Part shown: piece after piece, positions 18,939 through 30,411 of the stretch
How the letters are laid out: every line of letters starts with the position of its first letter
Numbering within the stretch: the first letter of the stretch is position 1
Source of the DNA: JANNSX01 sp046348995
GTDB lineage: Bacteria > Pseudomonadota > Alphaproteobacteria > Rhizobiales > Hyphomicrobiaceae
Direction: 5' to 3'
Length of the DNA: 64,000 nt
Assembly (NCBI GenBank): GCA_046348995.1
Contig: JAXMDB010000015.1
Coordinates: 1-64,000, forward strand
Translations under genes and position numbers: made by a program
The notes under the pieces: generated by a model
What the model saw: the letters and a program-made list of their open reading frames with translations, nothing else
The model's database searches: none
What the model was told of the DNA's origin: nothing

Positions 18939-20105
18939 GTGACGAAAGAGTGCGACTTCCTCATCATCGGCGCCGGCATCGCGGGCACCTCGGCGGCACA
19001 CTTCCTCTCGGAAACGAGCAAATGCATCGTGCTCGAGATGGAGGAGCAGCCGGGCTACCACACGACCTCCCGCTCAATTGCCGTTTTCACCGAAGCCTAT
19101 GGCCCGCGCACGATCCGAGCGCTCGCCAAATGCGGGCATGGCTTCTTCGCCAAGCCTGCCGCGAGCTTTACCGAGGTGCCGCTGGCGCGGCCGCAAGCCT
19201 TCCTCTTCGTCGCCCGCGAGGATCAGAAGACGGCGAACGAGAAGCTGCTCGCGTCCTGCCGGGAGCTGTCCGCAGACATCCGGGCCGTCTCCGGCGCCGA
19301 GGCATGCCAGCGCGTGCCGGTGCTGCGTCCCGACTACATCAAGAGCGCTTTCGAAGACCCGACCGCGATGGCACTCGACGTCGCGGCCATCCATCAGGGC
19401 TATATTCGCGGCCTCAAGGCGAAGGGCAGCGAGATCGTCTGCAAGGCCGAGGCGCAACGCTTCGAGCGCAAGAACGGCAAGTGGCATGTGACGACGCCGC
19501 AGGGCACGTTCGTAGCCCCCGTCGTCATCAACGCGGCCGGCGCCTGGGCGGACGTGATCGGCAACCGCATCGACGCGCAATCGATCGGGCTGCAGCCGAT
19601 GCGCCGCACGGCCATCGCCTTCGTGCCGCCGAACGTGCCGGTCGACAACAATTGGCCGGTCGTCATCGACACGAACGAGGAGTGGTACTTCAAGGTCGAC
19701 GCCGGCACCGTGCTCGGCTCGCTCGCCGACGAGACGCCCTCCGATCCGACGGACGCACAGCCCGAGGAGATCGACATCGCGATGACGGTCGATCGTATCG
19801 AGCGGGCGACGACCATGCAGATCAAGCGCATCCAGCGCTCGTGGGCGGGCTTGCGCTCGTTCGTCGGCGACCGCTCGACGGTGTGCGGCTACGATCCGAA
19901 CGTAGAAGGCTTGTTCTGGTGCGCGGGCCAAGGGGGCTACGGCATCCAGACCTCGTATGGCATGGGCCGCGCTACCGCTGCGCTCGCGACGGGCAAGGGT
20001 TTGCCCACGGAAATCGCGAGCTTGGGCGTGACGAAAGAGGACCTCGGCCCCGAGCGCCTCTGGAAGAACGGGCCCGCGGTCAAGCCGACACCTGGCGGGC
20101 ATTGA
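18939..20105 (+). CDS. FAD-dependent amine/amino-acid oxidoreductase (DAO family)
   Basis: A 388-residue flavoprotein of the D-amino-acid oxidase/glycine oxidase superfamily. The Rossmann dinucleotide loop is at the N-terminus (DFLIIGAGIAGTSAAHFL), the second FAD-contact region is VVINAAGAWADVIG, and the C-terminal flavin loop is FWCAGQGGYGIQTSYGMG. Such enzymes oxidise a C-N bond to an imine. Two RidA-type genes, whose proteins hydrolyse enamine/imine intermediates, follow within 5 kb, supporting an amine or amino-acid substrate. The exact substrate cannot be read from sequence. Confidence 0.88.
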   Translation: MTKECDFLIIGAGIAGTSAAHFLSETSKCIVLEMEEQPGYHTTSRSIAVFTEAYGPRTIRALAKCGHGFFAKPAASFTEVPLARPQAFLFVAREDQKTANEKLLASCRELSADIRAVSGAEACQRVPVLRPDYIKSAFEDPTAMALDVAAIHQGYIRGLKAKGSEIVCKAEAQRFERKNGKWHVTTPQGTFVAPVVINAAGAWADVIGNRIDAQSIGLQPMRRTAIAFVPPNVPVDNNWPVVIDTNEEWYFKVDAGTVLGSLADETPSDPTDAQPEEIDIAMTVDRIERATTMQIKRIQRSWAGLRSFVGDRSTVCGYDPNVEGLFWCAGQGGYGIQTSYGMGRATAALATGKGLPTEIASLGVTKEDLGPERLWKNGPAVKPTPGGH

Positions 20106-20176
20106 GCGGATGCCTCTGTCTCCCAATACGATCGACTATCCACTCATATGGAACGAGCAGTGTCCGACCCCTGCCA

Positions 20177-20388
20177 TTCCTCCCCCTCGATGGGGGAGGA
20201 CCGCGCGCCTTGGGCTTAGACCCGCAGGGACTAAGTCCTTAGGCGCGCCTAGGTGGGGGTGTTGTTTTGCGGTGGCGCGAGTATGGAGTTTCGTTTCTTC
20301 TGACGCCCACCCCCACCTGGGTTCGCCTAAGGGTTTAGCTACCGCTAAACCCACGGCGAACCGTCCTCCCCCCTCAACAGGGGGAGGA
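20177..20388. repeat. Composite palindromic intergenic repeat
   Basis: Outer complementary arms (TCCTCCCCCTCGATGGGGGA and CTCCCCCCTCAACAGGGGGA) enclose two further hairpins: GGCTTAGACC...CTAAGTCCTTAGGCGCG and GGTTCGCCTAAGGGTTTAGC paired with GCTAAACCCACGGCGAACC. The CCTAAGG/TTTAGC inner modules also occur in the repeats at 26041, 30238 and 63372. This fills the 300 bp between the oxidase and the hydratase. Confidence 0.75.
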
Positions 20389-20405
20389 AGCAACCTGGAG
20401 CTTTC

Positions 20406-21203
20406 ATGACCCCCTACTCGTCGTACAAGCACATCCTGTTCTCCAAGCGCGATAAGATCCTCACCGTCACCATCAATCGCCCGGACAAGCTCAACGCCGT
20501 CGACGGGCCGCTGCACGAGGAATTGTCTCGCGTGTTCTACGACGTCGCCGCCGATCACTCGGTCGATGTCGTCATCCTGACCGGCTCGGGCCGCGCCTTC
20601 TCGGCCGGTGGCGACGTAAACTGGCTGCAGTCCATGATCGACGATGCGGACGCCTGGAACCGCTGCCGCTTCGAAGCCAAGAAGATCGTCTACGGCCTGC
20701 TCGATTGCGAGAAACCGATCATCGCCAAGCTCAACGGCCATGCCATGGGTCTCGGCGCCACAATGGCGCTGTTCTGCGACGTGATCTTCGCCGCCAAGAA
20801 CGCCCGCATCGGCGATCCGCACGTGATGGTCGGCCTCGTCGGTGGCGACGGCGGCGCCATCATCTGGCCGCAGCTCATCGGCTACGCGCGCGCCAAGGAA
20901 TACCTGATGACGGGCGACCAGATCCGCGCCGAGGATGCCGAGCGGATGGGCCTCATCAATCACGCCGTCGAGGATGCCGAGCTCGACGCCAAGGTCGATG
21001 CCTTCGCCGACAGGCTCGCGGCGGGCGCGACGGAATCGATCCGCTACACGAAAGTCTCCGTCAACATCGGCCTGCGCCAGCTCGCGCACTCGATCCTGGA
21101 CGCGAGCCTCGCCTACGAGTCGGTGACGAACTTCGGCAAGGACCATCAGGAGGCGCTCAACGCCTTCAAGGAAAAGCGTAAGCCGAAGTTCACAGGCCGG
21201 TGA
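20406..21203 (+). CDS. Enoyl-CoA hydratase/isomerase family protein, non-canonical active site
   Basis: A 265-residue crotonase-fold protein with the oxyanion-hole segment GRAFSAGGDVNWL and second loop GHAMGLGATMALFCD. The two catalytic glutamates of classical enoyl-CoA hydratase are absent: the first position is in GLGATM and the second reads IGDPHVMVGLVGGDGG. It therefore probably catalyses an isomerase, hydrolase or lyase reaction of this superfamily rather than standard hydration; the aspartate in GGDGG may be functional. The gene is followed closely by ridA and another hydratase, an operon-like run. Confidence 0.9.
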   Translation: MTPYSSYKHILFSKRDKILTVTINRPDKLNAVDGPLHEELSRVFYDVAADHSVDVVILTGSGRAFSAGGDVNWLQSMIDDADAWNRCRFEAKKIVYGLLDCEKPIIAKLNGHAMGLGATMALFCDVIFAAKNARIGDPHVMVGLVGGDGGAIIWPQLIGYARAKEYLMTGDQIRAEDAERMGLINHAVEDAELDAKVDAFADRLAAGATESIRYTKVSVNIGLRQLAHSILDASLAYESVTNFGKDHQEALNAFKEKRKPKFTGR

Positions 21204-21219
21204 GGGAGGGCCTCCGATC

Positions 21220-21606
21220 ATGATGAAGAAAGTCAAAACCCACCTGCCGGACCTGAAGGCGCCCGTCGAATGGGCGACGCGCGGCGGCGACACGGTCTAC
21301 ACGACGCTGATCTCGATGCGGGCCGACGGCTCGATCGAAACCGGCGACATCCGCAAGCAGACCACGCTGATCATGGACAACCTCAAGAAGATCATGGAGG
21401 CCGCCGGCGGCTCGCTCGCCGACGTCACCATCATCCAGATCTTCATGACGGACCCGGCCGATTACGCCGCCATGAACGAGGAGTATGCGAAGTTCTATCC
21501 GCCGGGTGCCTGCCCCAATCGCGCGACGATCTACATCTCTGGCCTCGCCATTCCGGGCTTGAAGATCGAGATCGTGGCGCAGGCCCACATTCCCGAGAAA
21601 CGCTGA
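21220..21606 (+). CDS. RidA-family imine/enamine deaminase
   Basis: A 128-residue RidA/YjgF protein. The conserved arginine that holds the imino acid carboxylate is present in ACPNRATIYISGL, and the following KIEIVAQAHIP carries the conserved glutamate. RidA proteins hydrolyse reactive enamine/imine products of PLP or flavin enzymes to 2-oxoacids. It sits 16 bp after one crotonase gene and 3 bp before the next, a tight operon, and downstream of a FAD oxidase that would make such imines. Confidence 0.9.
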   Translation: MMKKVKTHLPDLKAPVEWATRGGDTVYTTLISMRADGSIETGDIRKQTTLIMDNLKKIMEAAGGSLADVTIIQIFMTDPADYAAMNEEYAKFYPPGACPNRATIYISGLAIPGLKIEIVAQAHIPEKR

Positions 21607-21609
21607 CGC

Positions 21610-22399
21610 ATGAGCACGAAGCCGCTGGTTCTGACAACACGCGAGGGCGCGGTCGGCCTCATCACGGTCAACCGCCCCGAGACGCTGAACGCGCTCGACA
21701 GTAAGACGCTCGAGGCTCTGGAGGCGGCGTTGACGGCGCACGAGCAGGACAAGGGCGTCCACGTCATCGTCGTGACGGGGGCGGGCGACAAGGCTTTCAT
21801 CGCCGGCGGCGACATCGCGGACTTGGACTCCCGGCAAGGCCTCGCCCACTACCTCGAGTTCGGCGAGCTCATCCATCGCGTGTTCCGCCGGCTCGAGGTG
21901 TCAGACAAACCGACGATCGGTGCCATCAACGGCTGGGCGCTTGGCGGCGGATCGGAGCTGGCGCTGTGTCTCGACATCCGGCTCGCGGCCGATACGGCGA
22001 AGCTGGGGTTGCCCGAGATCACGCTCGGCATCTTCCCTGGCGCCGGTGGCAGTCAGCGCTTGCTCAGGCAAGTCGCGCCGTCGATGGCGAAGGAGCTCAT
22101 GTTCACCGGCCGCCGGATCGATGCCGCGGAAGCCAAGGCGATCGGCCTCGTCAATCGCGTCGTACCCGCCGCCGATCTGATGGGCGAGACCATGAAGCTC
22201 GCCAACGAGATCGCGGCGAAGTCGCCACTGACGCTTGAAGCTGGTCAAACGCACGTTGCTGCACGGGCGCGACATGCCCGAAGCCGCGGCGCTTGCCTTC
22301 GAGCAGGCGATGATCAGCGTCGTGCTCGACAGTGCCGATGCACACGAGGGTCTAAAGGCGTTTCTCGAGAAGCGGAAGGCGGAGTTCAAGGGGTTATGA
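21610..22399 (+). pseudogene. Enoyl-CoA hydratase, interrupted by one frameshift
   Basis: The first 210 residues are a canonical crotonase with both catalytic glutamates (GGGSELALCLD and LPEITLGIFPGAGG). Near 22239 the frame slips: reading SPLTL then KLVKRTLLHGRDMPEAAALAF in the next frame restores the normal C-terminus, ending AFLEKRKAEFKGL at the TGA of 22397-22399. One extra base explains it. In the uncorrected frame the ORF runs on through the downstream repeat into the next gene, which is not biological. Either a recent loss or a sequencing error. Confidence 0.82.
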
Positions 22400-22410
22400 T
22401 GGCGGTGCCC

Positions 22411-22484
22411 GTAGGGGCGACCGGCGGTCGCCCTCTTCGATACCACGCGCGGCGGCAAGACGGGCGACCGCCGGTCGCCCCTAC
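22411..22484. repeat. Perfect palindromic repeat, GTAGGGGCGACC family
   Basis: Arms 22411-22433 and 22462-22484 are exact 23-bp reverse complements, starting GTAGGGGCGACC, and each arm is itself partly palindromic (GGCGACCGGCGGTCGCC). A 28-bp loop separates them. It lies between a hydratase and a dehydrogenase gene that are otherwise adjacent. Confidence 0.85.
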
Positions 22485-22500
22485 AAGGACACGCGCTGAG

Positions 22501-23674
22501 ATGGACTTCTCTCTCTCCGCCGAGCAAGAGCTGCTGATCGCCACCGCCGCCAAGGTCGGTGAACGGTTCGGGCTCGACTACTGGAAGGCCAAGGACAAGG
22601 CCAAGGCCTACCCGGGCTGAATGCTGGCAGGCGATCTGCGATGCGGGCATCGTCGGCACGGCCATCCCCGAAGCCTATGGCGGTTCGGGCCTCGGCATGG
22701 TGGAGCTCGCGCTCGCCATCGAGGAGCTGTGTGCGGCGGGCGCCGGCGGCACGCTCGCGCAGATCTTCATGCTGAACCCGATCTTCGGCGGCATGGGGAT
22801 CATGCGGGCCGGCACGGAAGCGCAGAAACGCGAGATGTTGCCGAAGCTCATCGCCGGCAAGCTCACCTTCGCCATGGCGCTGACGGAGCCGGATGCCGGC
22901 ACGAACAGTCTCGGGCTGCGCACCTTCGCGCGCCGCGACGGCAACGGCTGGCGCATCAATGGCCGCAAAATCTGGATCACCGGCGTCGACAAGGCCGACA
23001 AGATCCTGATCGTCGCGCGCACGACGAAGATCGAGGACGCACCGAAGAAGACGCACGGCATCACGCTGTTTCTCGTCGATCGCACGCGCGATGGCATCGC
23101 CTACGATCCGATCGCCAAGCTCGGCACGAATACGCTCACATCATGCAACGTGTTCCTCGACGATGTGCGGGTCGAGGCAGACGAGCAGCTCGGCACGATC
23201 GATGGCGGTTGGGCGGAGCTGCTCGATGTCTTGAACACCGAACGGATCGTGACGACGGCGGGTCTCGTCGGCACCGGCCGGCTCGCGATGAAGCTTGCCG
23301 TCGACTACGCGCAGGGCCGCAAGGTTTTCGGAGATCGCCCGATCGGCAGCTATCAGGGGCTACAGTTTCCGTTGGCGCAGGCGCATGCCGAGCTCTCGGC
23401 GGCGCGGCTCAAGAATCTCGAAGCAGCCTGGCGCTGCGATCAAGGCAAGCCCTATGGCAGCGAGGCGAACGCGGCGAAGCTCATCGCGGCCCAGGCCGCG
23501 ACCTCGGCGATCGAGCGCGCGATGCAGACGATGGGCGGCATGGGCTACGCCGTCGACAGTCATCTGGAACGGCTGTGGCGCGACAATCGCCTGTTCAAGT
23601 TCGCGCCCGTGTCGGAAGAGATGATCTTGAACTACATCGCCCAGCAGGATCTCGGGCTACCGAGGTCGTATTGA
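22501..23674 (+). pseudogene. Acyl-CoA dehydrogenase, interrupted by one frameshift
   Basis: The start MDFSLSAEQELLIATAAKVG leads into YWKAKDKAKAYPG and then a stop at 22618. One base skipped in the GGG run near 22613-22615 gives AYPAECWQAICDAGIVGTAIPEAYGGSG and a normal acyl-CoA dehydrogenase to 23674. Motifs: MALTEPDAGTNSLGLRT, GRKIWITGVDKAD, and a glutamate in LNTERIVTTAG; the C-terminus APVSEEMILNYIAQ replaces the common EGT motif. With the indel corrected the protein would be about 390 residues. A homopolymer indel is a common assembly error, so the gene may be intact. Confidence 0.82.
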
Positions 23675-23720
23675 TGAGGACCACGATCATCGACACACCA
23701 TTATTGCCGCACGAGAGATC

Positions 23721-23910
23721 CCACCTTTCCTCTCCCCGTTCGCAGCAATGGCTGCGAACGGGGAGAGGGCAGGGTGAGGGGCGGCTTCGCATCCCGGCGC
23801 CGGCCAAGCGGCCGACTGAGCGGTTCACACGTCTTGGTGGCTACTATCTCACGCGCGGCTGCCCCTCACCCTGCCCTCTCCCCGCACGCTTCGCTCCGGG
23901 GAGAGGTGGG
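23721..23910. repeat. Palindromic intergenic repeat, CCTCTCCCC family
   Basis: The left part is a perfect hairpin (CCTCTCCCCGTTCGCAGC paired with GCTGCGAACGGGGAGAGG, 23729-23768). GGCAGGGTGAGGGGC further in pairs with GCCCCTCACCCTGCC, and the right end is CGGGGAGAGGTGGG. It is related in sequence to the repeat at 13854. It fills the gap before the second RidA-like gene. Confidence 0.75.
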
Positions 23911-23936
23911 TCTCACTCGCTTTCTTAGGTGAACAC

Positions 23937-24401
23937 ATGCCCTCTCTCTCCGATCGCCTGAAGGAGCTCGGCCACACGCTGCCCAAGCCGGCGCGTAGCG
24001 TCGGCAAATACGCCGGCCACGTCGTCACCAGCAATCAGTTCTGGTGCGTGCAGGGTCCGGTCGACGGCGATGACCTCGTCTGGCAGGGCCGCGTCGGACA
24101 GGATTACGATCTGGCGGAAGCGCAAAAATGCGCGCGCTTCGTGATGCTCAACATCCTGAAGCAGCTCGATCTCGCGACCGGCGGCGACATGGATCGTATC
24201 GTCAAGGCGGTGCGATTGGGCGGCTACATCTGGGCGACGGAAGATTTCGACCAGCATACGCTCGTCATGAACGGCGCCTCGGAGCTTCTGCTCGAGGTGC
24301 TGGGCGATCGTGGACGGCATGCGCGCTTCGTCGTCGGCTGCGTGTCGCTGCCCTACAAGCTCGCGCTCGAGATCGAGGCGGTGTTCGAGATCAGGGCTTG
24401 A
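23937..24401 (+). CDS. RidA-superfamily protein (YjgF-like), second copy
   Basis: A 154-residue protein of the RidA superfamily in its longer subgroup. The N-terminus (SDRLKELGHTLPKPARSVGKY) and C-terminus (GRHARFVVGCVSLPYKLALE then IEAVFEIR) match that subgroup, with the conserved arginine in HARFVVG. It probably hydrolyses imines like the first RidA but on another substrate. Fourteen bases separate it from the acyl-CoA ligase gene. Confidence 0.8.
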   Translation: MPSLSDRLKELGHTLPKPARSVGKYAGHVVTSNQFWCVQGPVDGDDLVWQGRVGQDYDLAEAQKCARFVMLNILKQLDLATGGDMDRIVKAVRLGGYIWATEDFDQHTLVMNGASELLLEVLGDRGRHARFVVGCVSLPYKLALEIEAVFEIRA

Positions 24402-24415
24402 GGCGAGGCAAAGCA

Positions 24416-26002
24416 ATGCTCGACCCTCGTGACCGGCAGACGGTATGGGATGTGCTCGACGAGCGCGTCGCACGATTAGGCGACAAGACCTGGCTCGTCA
24501 CCGAGACGGGGCGCTACAGCTTCGTCCAGATGCAGCAGCGTGGGCTGGCGCTGGCGCACGGCTTCACCGCCGAGGGCGTGAAGCCCGGCGAGACCGTATT
24601 GCTCATGCTGCCGGACGGCATCGATATCCTCACCTGCTGGCTGGCGCTGGCCCGGATCGGCGCGCTCGAGGTGCCGGTCAACACGCAATTGCGCGGCAAC
24701 ACGCTCCGCCACGTGCTGACGAACGCGCTGGCGAAAGTGCTCGTCATCGACAGGCGTTTTCTCCCGCATATCGCGCCGTTGCTCGCAGAGGTGCCGGGCA
24801 TCGAGACGATCGTGCTGACCGGTGAAGGACCGGCCGAGGCGACAGGGCGCAGGGAGATCGAGCTTTCGCAGCTTCTCGCGTCGCCGCCGTCCAACCTTCC
24901 CCCTCGCCCGCGCGCCCACGATCTGCTCGCCGTCATGTACACATCCGGCACCACCGGGCCGTCGAAGGGCGTGATGGTCGCGCACACGCAAGCCTACGAG
25001 TACGCGCTCTCCGTCGTCGAGCTGTGCGAGATGCGCGAGGACGACGTCTATTACAATCCGCTGCCGCTGTTCCACATCGCCGGCCAATGGGCGGCGATCT
25101 ACTGCTCTCTCATTCGTGGCTGCACGGTCGTGGTGCCCGGCGCCTTCACGCTGACGGGCTTCTGGGACGACGTCCGCCGGCACGGCGCCACCTGCACGTT
25201 CCTGCTCGGCGCCATGGCGAGCTGGCTCTGGCGGCAACCCGAGCGGCCCGAGGATGTGACGACGCCGATGCAGCGCATGCTCATCGTCCCGCTGCTGCCC
25301 GAGGTCGAAGCTTTCAAGAAACGTTTCGACGTGCTCGTCTCGACCACCTGGGGCTCGACCGAGATCAACGTGCCGATGCGCTCGACCTTCACGCTCGCCA
25401 ACAACAAGACCTGCGGGCGCGTGGCCAGCGATCGCTACGAGGTCCGCATCGTCGATCAGGACGATCGCGAGGTGCCGCCGGGCGTGCCGGGCGAGGCGGT
25501 CGTGCGCACGAGCGTGCCGTGGATGTTGATGGCCGGCTACTGGCAGAATCCGGAAGCGACCGCCTACGCCTGGCGCAATCAGTGGGTGCATTCCGGCGAC
25601 ATCATGATGCGGGACGCCGAGGGCAACTTCACCTTCGTCGATCGCGTGAAGGACGCAATCCGCCGGCGCGGCGAGAACATTTCCTCGATGGAGGTCGAGG
25701 CCGAGGTGCTCGCGCATCCCGCGATCCTCGAATGCGCGGTCGTGCCGGTCGCCTCCGGCGACACCGAGCAGGAGGTGATGGCGGTCGTGTCCCTGAAACC
25801 AGGTCACGCGATGACGCCCGAGGAGCTGATCCGCTTCCTCGACGGCCGCATGGCGCGGTTCATGATCCCGCGCTACGTCGACATCATCGAGGCAATGCCG
25901 AAGACCCCGACCGGCAAGATCCAGAAATACGTGCTGCGCGAGCGCGGTCTGACGCCCACGACGTGGGACCGCGAAACGGCGGGCATCAAGCTCAAGAGAT
26001 GA
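24416..26002 (+). CDS. AMP-forming acyl-CoA ligase (CaiC-like)
   Basis: A 528-residue member of the ANL adenylating family: P-loop VMYTSGTTGPSKGVMVAH, adenine-binding STTWGSTEINVP, hinge region HSGDIMMRDAEGNFTFVDR and catalytic lysine in PKTPTGKIQKYVLRE. It activates a carboxylic acid with ATP and CoA; sequence style is nearest to crotonobetaine/carnitine-CoA ligase-type enzymes. The ATG at 24416 follows GAGGCGAGG; an open frame beginning at 24128 is an overlap with the RidA-like gene and is rejected. Confidence 0.9.
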   Translation: MLDPRDRQTVWDVLDERVARLGDKTWLVTETGRYSFVQMQQRGLALAHGFTAEGVKPGETVLLMLPDGIDILTCWLALARIGALEVPVNTQLRGNTLRHVLTNALAKVLVIDRRFLPHIAPLLAEVPGIETIVLTGEGPAEATGRREIELSQLLASPPSNLPPRPRAHDLLAVMYTSGTTGPSKGVMVAHTQAYEYALSVVELCEMREDDVYYNPLPLFHIAGQWAAIYCSLIRGCTVVVPGAFTLTGFWDDVRRHGATCTFLLGAMASWLWRQPERPEDVTTPMQRMLIVPLLPEVEAFKKRFDVLVSTTWGSTEINVPMRSTFTLANNKTCGRVASDRYEVRIVDQDDREVPPGVPGEAVVRTSVPWMLMAGYWQNPEATAYAWRNQWVHSGDIMMRDAEGNFTFVDRVKDAIRRRGENISSMEVEAEVLAHPAILECAVVPVASGDTEQEVMAVVSLKPGHAMTPEELIRFLDGRMARFMIPRYVDIIEAMPKTPTGKIQKYVLRERGLTPTTWDRETAGIKLKR

Positions 26003-26040
26003 GCTATGCAGAGCACCGTGCCTCACAAGGTCAAGCTGGT

Positions 26041-26221
26041 TTCCCCCTCCCCCGTCGCGCCGGAGGCGCCTCCGGCACGACGAGGGGGAGGGTCGGGGTG
26101 GGGGGTCGAAGCAAATGAACTCTGGTCGCGTCCTTCCCCCTCATCCCAAGCGCCTAAGGACTTACCCGCTTCGCGGCTAAGTCCAAGGCGCTTGGCCTTC
26201 CCCCTCGAAGGGGGAAGGGGC
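26041..26221. repeat. Palindromic intergenic repeat, CCCCCTCCCCC family
   Basis: Ends TTCCCCCTCCCCC and AAGGGGGAAGGGG enclose GGTCGGGGTGGGGGGTCGAA and an inner hairpin CCAAGCGCCTAAGGACTTA...TAAGTCCAAGGCGCTTGG. The same architecture occurs at 30238 and 63372. Confidence 0.8.
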
Positions 26222-26268
26222 TGCGAACGACGGACCAACCCGGATAGCAAACGAGAAAAGAGGAACCC

Positions 26269-27096
26269 ATGTCGAAATCCAAATCCGCGCCGTCGCAGGA
26301 GCGCTTCATCGTCCGCCGCGACGGCCATGTCGCCTGGATCCTGCTCAATAGGCCCGATCGCCTCAACGCCATGACGATCGACAGCTGGGGCGAGCTTTGC
26401 GATCACATCACCGCCCTCGACAAGGAGCGCGACATCCGCTGCCTCGTGCTCGCCGGCGAAGGCCGCGCGTTCCTCGCCGGTCACGACGTGGCGGAGATCA
26501 AGGAGCACAACGAGGACATGGTGGCGGGCAAGCTCACCGCCTCGCAGTTGCGCGAATGGCAGAAGAACCTGCAGAACTCGACGAAGGTCATCCGCGCCGC
26601 GCGATTCCCCGTGATCGCTGCCGTGCAGGGCTACGCGGTCGGCGCGGGCTGTGAGGTCGTGTTCGCCTGCGATCTCGTGGTGGCCTCGAAGGATGCGAAG
26701 TTCGGCTTTCCCGAGGTCAACATCGGCGTCACGATCACGAACGGTGGCACCTTCTTCATGCCGCGCAAGATCGGCTTGGCGAAAGCGCGCGAGCTCGCCT
26801 ACACGGGCGAGTTCATCGACGCGGAGGAAGCGTATCGGCTGGGCCTCGTGAACCGCGTCTGTGCGCCGGGCGAGGAGCGCAAGGTCGCCGAGGCGTTGGC
26901 GAAGCGCATCGCGAGCCGCGCTCCGGTCGCCGTGCAGCTGCACAAGGTGATGCTGGATTCCGCCCTTTCGTCGTCGCTCGAGGGCGCGCTCAACTTCGAG
27001 ACCGAGGGCCTCGTGCAGACCGCGCTCACCCGCGACAACCTCGAAGGCACGAAGGCCTTCTTCGAGAAGCGGGAGCCCAAGTTCACGGGGGAGTAG
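26269..27096 (+). CDS. Enoyl-CoA hydratase/isomerase family protein
   Basis: A 275-residue crotonase-fold protein. Both catalytic glutamates are present (GAGCEVVFACD and FGFPEVNIGV), and GRAFLAGHDVAEI forms the first oxyanion loop. The segment after the second glutamate, GVTITNGGT, departs from the usual PGAGG and suggests an unusual acyl substrate. It begins with MSKSKSAPSQERFIV about 270 bp after the ligase, separated only by a repeat, so it may still belong to the same transcript. Confidence 0.9.
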   Translation: MSKSKSAPSQERFIVRRDGHVAWILLNRPDRLNAMTIDSWGELCDHITALDKERDIRCLVLAGEGRAFLAGHDVAEIKEHNEDMVAGKLTASQLREWQKNLQNSTKVIRAARFPVIAAVQGYAVGAGCEVVFACDLVVASKDAKFGFPEVNIGVTITNGGTFFMPRKIGLAKARELAYTGEFIDAEEAYRLGLVNRVCAPGEERKVAEALAKRIASRAPVAVQLHKVMLDSALSSSLEGALNFETEGLVQTALTRDNLEGTKAFFEKREPKFTGE

Positions 27097-27118
27097 TAAA
27101 CCGCATCGACGAGCAGTC

Positions 27119-27221
27119 GTAGGGCGCAATAGGCCCCGTCTTAGGGGACGTATTGCGCCTCTTCCTTGTGGTCGCACTGGCAGCGGCGCAATACGGTCTG
27201 AAGTGGCCTATTGCGCCCTAC
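27119..27221. repeat. Palindromic repeat, GTAGGGCGCAATAGGCC family
   Basis: Arms 27119-27135 and 27205-27221 are exact 17-bp reverse complements. Inside, GTATTGCGCC and GGCGCAATAC form a second nested pair. It lies between the convergent ends of the hydratase and gcvP genes and could act as a bidirectional terminator hairpin. Confidence 0.8.
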
Positions 27222-27247
27222 CGCCGTACCACCCCCACCTCGCCCCC

Positions 27248-30169
<2,922 letters not shown>

Positions 30170-30237
30170 GGATGTGCTCACGAGTTGAGGTTGGTGAACT
30201 TGTGCAGTCGTGCAGTCCGGTGGGCGCCTGCGGCTTG

Positions 30238-30385
30238 CTCCCCCTCCCCCCTTGAGGGGGAGGGTAGGGTGGGGGGTCGAAAGCAATGAATGGGTTCCGC
30301 GTCTATCCCCCCATCCCAAGCGCCTAAGGGTTTAGCTTGCGCCAAACCCAAGGCGCTTGGCCTTCCCCCTCACGGGGGGAAGAAG
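30238..30385. repeat. Palindromic repeat inside the gcv operon, CCCCCTCCCCC family
   Basis: Outer parts CTCCCCCTCCCCCCTTGAGG and CCTTCCCCCTCACGGGGGGA enclose GGGTGGGGGGTCGAAA and an inner hairpin CCAAGCGCCTAAGGGTTTAG with its partner AAACCCAAGGCGCTTGG. Nearly identical in layout to the copy at 63372; the inner-hairpin tip differs. It separates gcvH from gcvP, so it may tune expression between them. Confidence 0.8.
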
Positions 30386-30411
30386 AGCAGCCGGTGAGCT
30401 TCAGACCACGC

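Noticed and set aside
22240..22620. Continuous frame joining the enoyl-CoA hydratase to the acyl-CoA dehydrogenase
   Set aside because: The junction translates the palindromic repeat and is caused by a frameshift; the proper hydratase C-terminus lies in the next frame.
24128..24415. Upstream extension of the acyl-CoA ligase
   Set aside because: It overlaps the RidA-like gene out of frame and lacks ligase-like sequence; ATG 24416 has a ribosome-binding site.
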